A stretch of 64,000 nt of DNA from positions 63,763,277 through 63,827,276 of the forward strand of contig OX031056.1 of assembly GCA_943736015.1 (NCBI GenBank), written 5' to 3'. The stretch is from Tridacna crocea (Eukaryota; Mollusca; Bivalvia; Cardiida; Cardiidae). Below, piece after piece: positions 40,704 to 46,962 of the stretch. Made by a program: the position numbers and the translations under genes. The notes under the pieces are model-generated. The model was not told where the DNA came from and did no database searches. It saw only the letters and a program-made list of their open reading frames with translations. Numbering within the stretch: the first letter of the stretch is position 1; each line of letters starts with the position of its first letter.

Positions 40704-41477
40704 ATGGAAGAACTTTTAAAACGAATTGTTAAAAATACAGAACCTAAAATATCGATGCAAATTATAGTAAGCGATAACAAAACACACTTTACAACAAGGT
40801 TTATTCCACCTATTGAGTTGGACACGGATAAAAAATACGAAATAGCGTTGATAAACCTCGAAACTTACTACTCTTTTCCAAATATTAATGAAAAAGGTAA
40901 CATGTTTATTTATTCTCCGGACAATGGCGCTTCATGGGTTAAAGTCATAATACCAGAAGGAAGTTACGAACTTACAGACATTAACGAAACCATTCAGCTG
41001 GAAATGAGAAAAAACGATCACTATGATAAAGCTAATGAAAAATACTATATTAACATTTCTGCTAACACAAATACCTTAAGGTCAGTTCTTGATATAGAAG
41101 ATGGATACCTAGTAGATTTTAATCATCCGAACTCGATTTCCAAAGTATTAGGTTTTACTGGCGCAAAATATACTAAAGGCTTTCATGAGTTGGAGAATCC
41201 CGTAAATATTCTCAGTATAAACAGTATATTCGTTAACATTGACATTATCTCAGGAAGTTATGTTAACGGTTTAACGCGAAATACGATTTACTCTTTTTTC
41301 CCAAACGTTTCCCCCGGGTATAAAATTGTTGAGACTCCTCGAAATTTGGTATACTTACCGATAACAATGAATCAAATACACACCATGAAGGTAAACATTA
41401 CAGACCAAAATGGAACTTTACTAAATCTTAGAGGAGAAACTTTAACAATTAGATTTAAGATTAGAGAAGCGAGATAA
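40704..41477 (+). CDS. Minor capsid protein (penton, PY-like single jelly roll)
   Basis: 257 residues from the ATG immediately after TAGTATAAAAAAA. An upstream in-frame ATG at 40632 would overlap the ATPase and lacks the promoter motif. The protein is beta-rich, with KKYEIALINLETYYSFPNI near the N-terminus, IPEGSYELTDIN in the middle and a TLTIRFKIRE end. This matches the Polinton protein PY, assigned by others as a single-jelly-roll penton at the capsid vertices. It has no catalytic motif. Gene order (ATPase, penton, PX-like) is the usual one. Confidence 0.82.
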   Translation: MEELLKRIVKNTEPKISMQIIVSDNKTHFTTRFIPPIELDTDKKYEIALINLETYYSFPNINEKGNMFIYSPDNGASWVKVIIPEGSYELTDINETIQLEMRKNDHYDKANEKYYINISANTNTLRSVLDIEDGYLVDFNHPNSISKVLGFTGAKYTKGFHELENPVNILSINSIFVNIDIISGSYVNGLTRNTIYSFFPNVSPGYKIVETPRNLVYLPITMNQIHTMKVNITDQNGTLLNLRGETLTIRFKIREAR

Positions 41478-41500
41478 AAAAAAAATACTGTATATAAAAA

Positions 41501-42085
41501 ATGGTAAGTTACAATAATGTAAAAGTTAATATATCGGCTGGACAAAAGCGAAAGCTTCAACATGCTGTTAAAGCCTGTTGCCCAGTAAGTATTCGTTTAG
41601 GTCATGAGGATTTAGACGGTAATGATACCATAGCATTTACCGATTCGCAAATAAAGAAAATGGCTAAAGCCTATGACAATGGTAAAGGTATAACGATTAG
41701 AATGAATGTGAAACAACTTAAACATAATACGGAAATAGAGGGTGGTTTTCTAGGTCTTTTAGCCGGATTAGCCGCAAAAGCTTTGCCATTGATAACAAAA
41801 ACCGTTTTACCAGCGTTAGGTGTTGGTGCTCTTTCTGGATTAGCCTCATCAGGTGTACAAAAAGCGATGGGGTCAGGCCTTTACCTTAAAAAAGGAGGTT
41901 ACGTTTCTCAGGTAGAAACAGATGGAAAAGGGCTTTATTTGAGTCCTTATAGAGGTAAAGGGTTAGAGTCTGTTGGTGATGGCTTGTATTTAAAGCAAGG
42001 AGGAAAGCTTTATGATGGGAATGGTCTTCTTTTAGGTCCTAATAGTCCATTCGCTAATATACCTATCTTAGGGGCTATATTATAA
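41501..42085 (+). CDS. PX-like glycine-rich virion protein with buried hydrophobic helix
   Basis: 194 residues. The N-terminal ~75 residues (KVNISAGQKRKLQHAV, FTDSQIKKM, GKGITIRM) form a compact basic domain. Then IEGGFLGLLAGLAAKALPLI begins a strongly hydrophobic, amphipathic-looking stretch ending in ALGVGALSGLASSGV. After that come three GLYL-type repeats (SGLYLKKGG, KGLYLSPYRGKG, DGLYLKQGG) and a hydrophobic end. IEGG|F fits the adenain cleavage rule (M/I/L)xGG|x, directly before the helix, as in adenovirus protein VI. It is a conserved Polinton gene; the function as membrane-active minor capsid component is inference. The start follows TATATAAAAA directly. Confidence 0.72.
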   Translation: MVSYNNVKVNISAGQKRKLQHAVKACCPVSIRLGHEDLDGNDTIAFTDSQIKKMAKAYDNGKGITIRMNVKQLKHNTEIEGGFLGLLAGLAAKALPLITKTVLPALGVGALSGLASSGVQKAMGSGLYLKKGGYVSQVETDGKGLYLSPYRGKGLESVGDGLYLKQGGKLYDGNGLLLGPNSPFANIPILGAIL

Positions 42086-42108
42086 ATATTATTACTTACT
42101 TATAAAAA

Positions 42109-42450
42109 ATGAGTCAGCCAAAAACGATTCATTGGATACCATTACAAGACTTAAAATATCCGCCTCGAAAAGTAAATACGGTAACCTGGAAAATTTTTTG
42201 TCAAGAAAAGCTTTCACTGAAACCTAATGAAGTAAAGCAAATACTATTAGGGTTCGGTTTTATGATGACTAAAGGAGTTATTTTAACCTCATTAGCACAC
42301 GCTTTAAAATTAAAGAGGTGTAGTTTACAAAACGAAATTTGCCTCGAGGATACCGAAGATATTATAATTGCTATTACAAACAATTCCAACGAAAAAACGA
42401 TAACGATTGAGGAAAACGAGTTTTTATGTCTCGTTTACTATTCATTTTAA
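42109..42450 (+). CDS. dUTPase-fold-like small Polinton protein
   Basis: 113 residues, start after ACTTATAAAAA. The pattern LKPNEVKQILLGFGFMM, then GVILTSLAHALKLKRCSL and NEICLEDTEDIIIAITNNS with ITIEENEFLCLVYY, follows the beta-strand order of trimeric dUTPases: pGE..l..tG, SgLA, N..gvID.dY.Gei...l.N.s and I..Gd.iaqlv. The catalytic Asp-Tyr motif and the SGLA serine context are not preserved, so an enzyme is unlikely; a structural trimer is a reasonable guess. Homology is judged by eye only. Confidence 0.55.
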   Translation: MSQPKTIHWIPLQDLKYPPRKVNTVTWKIFCQEKLSLKPNEVKQILLGFGFMMTKGVILTSLAHALKLKRCSLQNEICLEDTEDIIIAITNNSNEKTITIEENEFLCLVYYSF

Positions 42451-42508
42451 CAGTGTTGATAATTCTTCCGGGGTCATTTTTTAAAAAAATATCCTTCTAT
42501 TTTAAAAA

Positions 42509-43132
42509 ATGGAAATGAAAGAGGAATTATATCCGAAATTACCTTCCGCTCCACCAATTGATGAGGGGCAGGGATATCGACTACAAAAAATCAATGAAAT
42601 CCAAAATTTCTTAGAAGAAGAAAAATCTAAAAGAGAATCCTTAGGTAAAAAGTACTTCAGAGCCGCGAGGATAGTAGATAATATAGATGCAGTTTTAGTT
42701 ACTGTTACAATGGTTTCAGGAGCTGGCGGGATAGGTTTGTTATCAACGGTAGTCGCGATACCCGCAGTGATAGCATTAGAATCAATAGCTGCTCTTACTG
42801 GTCTTTTAAACTTAATCGGAAAGTATAGCGTAAGGAAGTCTACCGTAAAAGCCGAAAAACACGAAAAAATTAAAACAATCGCGGAGAGTAAGTTAAACAC
42901 AATATCCTCACATATATCGAAAGCTTTGAGTGATAACAAAGTTACGGATGAAGAATTTCAACTAATCTTAGGAGAATTAGAAAAGTATAAAGTAATGAAG
43001 GAAGAAGTTAGGTTAAAAATAAAGAAAAAGATATCGTCTAAAACGGAAGAATCATTAATCGAGAAAGGGAGGCAAGAAGCGCGCGAGTCCTTTCGGAAGT
43101 TGGTTGAAAAGAATAATAACACCCTCGTGTAA
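42509..43132 (+). CDS. Membrane protein with YPxL and PSAP late-domain motifs
   Basis: 207 residues. Near the N-terminus (residues 8-16) is YPKLPSAPP, which contains both YPxL and PSAP, the short motifs viruses use to recruit ALIX and TSG101 of the ESCRT machinery. Residues ~55-105 hold two hydrophobic segments (AVLVTVTMVSGAGGIGLLST and VVAIPAVIALESIAALTGLL). The rest is a charged coiled-coil-like region (SKLNTISSHISKALSDNKVT, EEFQLILGELEKY). It looks like a type of Polinton membrane or envelope-associated protein; function in particle release or membrane traffic is inference. The start follows ATTTTAAAAA. Confidence 0.68.
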   Translation: MEMKEELYPKLPSAPPIDEGQGYRLQKINEIQNFLEEEKSKRESLGKKYFRAARIVDNIDAVLVTVTMVSGAGGIGLLSTVVAIPAVIALESIAALTGLLNLIGKYSVRKSTVKAEKHEKIKTIAESKLNTISSHISKALSDNKVTDEEFQLILGELEKYKVMKEEVRLKIKKKISSKTEESLIEKGRQEARESFRKLVEKNNNTLV

Positions 43133-43185
43133 ATGTCACCCGGCTATTTGATTTTTAACGATAAGAAAAGGATGTTTTTCGAGAG

Positions 43186-43755
43186 ATGGAAGAAATGGAA
43201 GCTAAAATGGATGAAAAATACTATGTTTACGAATGTTTCGATAAGTTAGAAAAGGTGATGCACCTATTCGACGAGCAAGATAAGGTTTTCTCAAGAAAAA
43301 TTCTAGAAGAGTATCGGATTTCAATGAGTAAGGTAGAGAAAGCCATTCTTTGTCATCGATGGAACCCGCGTAAAGCGAGGATGCTCGCGAGAAGATCCGA
43401 GAGACTAGACCGAGAATTCGTGGGAAACGCTGAGTACTTCTTAGGTTTTTACCCCGATGCGTTGGATTGCGATTACTCGTGCATTGGAAAAGTCGATAAA
43501 AAGTACGATAAAAAGTGCGATAAAAAGTACGATGAAAAGTGCGATGAAAACTACGATAAAAAGTACGATGAAAACTACGATGAAAAATGCGATAAAAACT
43601 ACGATGAAAACTATGATAAAAACTGCGATGAAAAATGCGATAAAAACTACGATAAAAAGTGCGATGAAAAATGCGATGAAAACTGTGATAAAAAGTACGA
43701 TAAAAACTGCGATAAAAAGTACGATGAAAAGTGCGATAAAAAAATATGTTCCTAA
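43186..43755 (+). CDS. Protein with Cys/Tyr-Asp tetrapeptide repeat tail
   Basis: 189 residues. Residues 1-100 are charged and probably helical (YVYECFDKLEKVMHLFDEQD, RKILEEYRISMSKVEKAI, RKARMLARRSERLDREF). From residue ~103 to 186 the protein is 20 consecutive units [Y/C]-D-[K/E]-[K/N]. At DNA level these are 12-bp repeats where TAC/TGC and GAT AAA/GAA vary by single bases. The tail has equal spacing of Cys or Tyr every fourth residue. I do not recognise the family. No TATA-type motif precedes this ATG, and an in-frame start elsewhere is possible, so the start is uncertain. Confidence 0.6.
   Translation: MEEMEAKMDEKYYVYECFDKLEKVMHLFDEQDKVFSRKILEEYRISMSKVEKAILCHRWNPRKARMLARRSERLDREFVGNAEYFLGFYPDALDCDYSCIGKVDKKYDKKCDKKYDEKCDENYDKKYDENYDEKCDKNYDENYDKNCDEKCDKNYDKKCDEKCDENCDKKYDKNCDKKYDEKCDKKICS
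43492..43742 (+). repeat. 12-bp coding tandem repeat
   Basis: About 21 units of the type (T/C)(A/G)CGATRAAAAN run without frame loss inside the 43186-43755 gene. Other frames stay open for the same reason and produce spurious ORFs on both strands. Confidence 0.85.
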
Positions 43756-43761
43756 TATAAA

Positions 43762-44631
43762 ATGTCATTTCTAAAAATAAGCGACCCCGCAAAAAGGGAT
43801 CTAATTGTAAAAGAGTTCCTCGAAACTAAAAAGAATATCCGGGATAGTCAACTTGCGGAAAGAACAGGGGAGAAAAAACTACAAACTGACCTTTCAAAGT
43901 TTTTTAAACCTATTACAGAAACGCAAAAAGCTACAGCGAGGGAGGTTGTAGAAAAACTTAAACCTATTGAGGAAGGCATAGAAAAATTACCGCGAGCCAT
44001 TACATTTCCAACCTTTCCATCTATAACAGCTTATGATAAACCACCTGAAGAAGTGGTTGTACCTCCGATGTTTTTGGGGGATATAGCGGAAAATTATCTA
44101 AGAAAGTTTGCTACTAAAGACGAATCTGATACAACATACGGATTATATGACAAAAAAGGTATCTTTTATATCGGTAATAAACCAGTTATTATAAATGATA
44201 ACAATATTAGAGTTGGCAATAAAGAATATGAAGGCACCCCTGGGCTATGGGAGCTAATTATTACAAAGAAACCGGATAGAAACATCTATACTGATGACGA
44301 TTATGACAATTACGCGGATTTGATATTACGTACCAACGCCCTTCATCGTAATAACGATCCCAACAGTAATTACCCTAAAGGCGGTAAAGGATACAAATGG
44401 AATATGATACTTAAAACTATTTGGGATAATAGAAAAGAGTATGAAGGAAAGGGTATCGTTGTTATTCCGTGTGATCCTAACGCATTAATAGAAAGACTCG
44501 ACCTATTGTTAGCGAGTAAAGAAGCGGGTCACACGAATGTAAGAAACGAGTTAGTAAGCGTGTGTGATGAATTAAAAAGGCAAGGTGTTATAGATTCGAA
44601 CGCTTATAAAAAATTAATGTCTATATTATAA
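43762..44631 (+). CDS. Conserved Polinton protein of unknown function
   Basis: 289 residues, start inside CTAATATAAAATG, 6 bp after the previous stop. The N-terminus is helical and charged (SFLKISDPAKRDLIVKEFL, then ERTGEKKLQTDLSKFFKPIT). A proline-rich hinge follows (KPPEEVVVPPMFLGDIAENY), then a compact C-terminal part with YGLYDKKGIFYIGNKPVIIN, GTPGLWELIITKKPD, YTDDDYDNYADLILRTNA and GGKGYKWNMILKTIW. I recognise this as a protein recurrent in animal Polintons, but no domain or activity can be named. The frame is intact, so it may be a virion component. Confidence 0.7.
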   Translation: MSFLKISDPAKRDLIVKEFLETKKNIRDSQLAERTGEKKLQTDLSKFFKPITETQKATAREVVEKLKPIEEGIEKLPRAITFPTFPSITAYDKPPEEVVVPPMFLGDIAENYLRKFATKDESDTTYGLYDKKGIFYIGNKPVIINDNNIRVGNKEYEGTPGLWELIITKKPDRNIYTDDDYDNYADLILRTNALHRNNDPNSNYPKGGKGYKWNMILKTIWDNRKEYEGKGIVVIPCDPNALIERLDLLLASKEAGHTNVRNELVSVCDELKRQGVIDSNAYKKLMSIL

Positions 44632-44634
44632 AAA

Positions 44635-45012
44635 ATGTTAACGCCGAGGAAAAGAGGATTTAATAAAAGGTATGCATACGGAGGTAGCGGAATCTTTAGC
44701 AGCATTGCGAACCTTCTTACGAGACTTTTTACCAGTAGCGCGGCTAAACAAATTGCATCTTCTGCCTTAGATGTGGGAAAGAGTGTTGCTAAGGAAGGAG
44801 CGAAAAAAGCTTTAGAGGCTGGGAAGAGTGCCGCTGTAGACGCGGGGAAAAAATTAGTTGAAAAAGCTTTAACGGCAAAATCACGCAAAATTCTAGAAAA
44901 ATATACGGGTCCGAGAACGCAAAACATTAGCACTTTGATGGATGGGAGCGCAATCGCTATACAGGTCTTAGTTAAAAAATTAAACGGTGGATCAGGTATT
45001 AAAGTAATATGA
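44635..45012 (+). CDS. Small basic Ala/Lys-rich virion-type protein with GGSG motifs
   Basis: 125 residues, start directly after ATATTATAAAAA and 3 bp past the previous stop. Basic N-terminus (LTPRKRGFNKRYAYGGSGIF), an alanine-rich amphipathic helix (KQIASSALDVGKSVAKEGAK), and C-terminus KKLNGGSGIKVI. LNGG|S fits the adenain rule (M/I/L)xGG|x; AYGGSG near the N-terminus is a weaker match. Size, charge and cleavage-like sites recall adenovirus core or cement precursors. This is inference from composition, since no homologous fold is evident. Confidence 0.62.
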   Translation: MLTPRKRGFNKRYAYGGSGIFSSIANLLTRLFTSSAAKQIASSALDVGKSVAKEGAKKALEAGKSAAVDAGKKLVEKALTAKSRKILEKYTGPRTQNISTLMDGSAIAIQVLVKKLNGGSGIKVI

Positions 45013-45064
45013 AGAAAAAAAAATTTTAAGTTAAAGAAAAAAATTATATAATTAAAAAAAGAGA

Positions 45065-45283
45065 ATGACGGATTTAATGTTTATTCGTGAGTATCATAGA
45101 AACTTTAATACTACATCTATTAGATTATTAAAAGATGCATCTCTCGAACTGGAGGATTGTGAGATTCTCGAAATTGTTCAAACGAGATACGATTACCAAA
45201 AAGCTGTTGTCAAGTTATCTCCCGAAAAAATAGCCATAATGAATGAGATTGAGAAAAAGGTAAATAAGTATCTAAGCGAATGA
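45065..45283 (+). pseudogene. Small Polinton gene, N-terminal part, split by LINE
   Basis: The start follows AATTAAAAAAAGAGA. The first 71 codons (MTDLMFIREYHRN..., KAVVKLSPEKIAIMNEIEKK) are native; the next residues and the stop come from the LINE's AATG tail. The other part resumes in the same frame at 52032. The uninterrupted gene would have about 122 codons. No family recognised; small alpha/beta protein. Confidence 0.7.
45266..45278. repeat. 13-bp target-site duplication of the LINE (left copy)
   Basis: AAGTATCTAAGCG here is repeated exactly at 52032-52044 on the far side of the insertion. Confidence 0.92.
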
Positions 45284-45524
45284 ATGAATGAATGAATGTT
45301 GTTTTATGGCGCATCGACAGCTTTGGTCATTTAGCGCGCATATCTATGTTAAAAGATAATAAACCTGGAGTTGTTTAAACTGAATAAAGTTTGAATGACA
45401 ATAAAAGAATTGAATTAAGAAAATTTAATGCATAAAGGGCATCATCAAGTTACAGGGCAATCCCTATATACTCAAATGTTTTAAATGATAAGAACTGAAT
45501 TAAGAAGAATGCGTAAAGGGCATT

Positions 45525-45926
45525 ATCGAGTTACAGGGTAATCCCTATATACTCAAAAGTTCTAAATGATAAGATTTAAGAATGTGATAAAAAGGTTTAA
45601 ACTCAATGCTGGTTTGATAAAAAGAAGTTTTTTTTTAAATGAAAAAGAAATATGTGTCATTTATAATGTGTATAAAATATGATATTGAGTGGCTGGGCAT
45701 TCCCTGCCTACTCAACAGTTTTAGATATCAAGTTACAGGGCAATCCCTATATACTCAAAAGTTTTAAATGATAAGATTTAAGAATGTGATAAAAAGGTTT
45801 AAACTCAATGCTGGTTTCATAAAAAAAAGTTTTTTTAAATGAAAAAGAAATATGTGTCATTTATAATGTGCATAAAATATGATATTGAGTGGCTGGGCAT
45901 TCCCTGCCTACTCAACAGTTTTAGAT
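45525..45926 (-). repeat. ~200-bp tandem duplication in the LINE 3' UTR
   Basis: Units 45525-45726 and 45727-45926 share TTACAGGGYAATCCCTATAT, GTTTAAACTCAATGCTGGTTT and GAGTGGCTGGGCATTCCCTG with few differences. A third, partial unit lies at about 45413-45496. Such 3' repeats may hold the RT recognition site. Confidence 0.8.
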
Positions 45927-46149
45927 TAAAAGGTAAGACTGATAATATTGTTTTTCCTTGGAAATGAGGTTAAAATTGATAAAGATTGGAGCCTCCAATG
46001 GGATAAGATACTCCCATTAAAGAGGTCCTGTCTCCAATGGGATAAGATGTCTCCAAGAGAGCCAATCCTCCCATTAAGGAGATGCAAACTGAATATTTAT
46101 GAAGTAAAGAATGTTGTAAAAGGATGGGTAAGAAACTCAAGAGTAAATA

Positions 46150-46962
46150 TCACAGTTTATTGTAAATGTCAATCTCCTTTATGAAAGCGATAATAGATTC
46201 AACGCTGACAGAATCAAAAAGATTTTTCAAACTATCTACGTTGAAATATTTTGAACGAACTGGCTGAAAGTCAATGCAATCTAGTAGGATATGTTTTACA
46301 GAAAAGGTTGCATTGCATGGTATACATTCAGGGGCATCATCTCTTGTCAAGAGCCAGGAATGTGTGATGCGTGAATGGCCAATTCGAAGTCGTGCAATTA
46401 TCACTTCTTCTCGACGAACGGATCTGTAAACGGGATACCATTCACCAAGGGATGGTTTAACTGAATGCAGTTTATTGAAAATATCAGCATCCCACTGGGA
46501 TTGCCAAGAAGATTGGATATGTGATAAAACCGAGGATCTAAAATCAGTGTGTGGAACTTTAAAATCTGAAATGGGAAGGTTAAGTGCAGATTTGGCAGAC
46601 CTATCGGCATTTTCATTGCCTTTGATGCCTACATGACTTGGAAGCCAGCAGAACACCAATCTATTCTTAGAAGAAATTTGTGAGATCCTTTCAAGTAAAC
46701 TGCAGATTAAAGGATTCTCAAGTCGTTGATTTGAAAGGGCCTGTAATGTTGACAAAGAGTCTGAAAAGATAATAAAACGGTTGGAATTAGAACTTTCAAC
46801 TAGATTAAGGGCAAGATCTACTGCTTTAATTTCAGCAGAGAAGATAGAGGAGTTGTTTGGAAGGCGGCATTTTAAGCTCCTTTGTCCATAAACAGCGGCA
46901 GCTGCTACAGAATTGCCTTCTTTAGATCCATCTGTATAGATGGGTTTGAAGGAAAAATAATG
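46150..46962 (-). pseudogene. RNase H region of LINE ORF2, behind an in-frame TAG
   Basis: The ORF2 frame continues unbroken beyond the TAG at 46963-46965. It contains YTDGSK, the AEIKAV helix, FSDSLSTLQAL and WLPSHVGIKGNENADRSAK, so all four catalytic acidic positions of RNase H are kept. It ends at 46150-46152. The domain would remove RNA from the RNA-DNA hybrid. The CCHC-less tail has a WLLTRDDAPECIPC...VKHILLDC motif typical of I/Jockey-type C-termini. Confidence 0.85.

Noticed and set aside
43133..43252. A 39-codon ORF starting in the TAAATG junction after the late-domain gene
   Set aside because: Overlaps the repeat-protein gene in another frame, has no promoter motif of its own and no recognisable composition.
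43202..43792. Minus-strand 196-residue Arg/Phe/His-rich ORF and a plus-strand +1 frame ORF at 43457-43774
   Set aside because: Both are by-products of the 12-bp repeat, which is open in several frames. The N-terminal 100 residues and spacing to neighbours support only the 43186-43755 frame.
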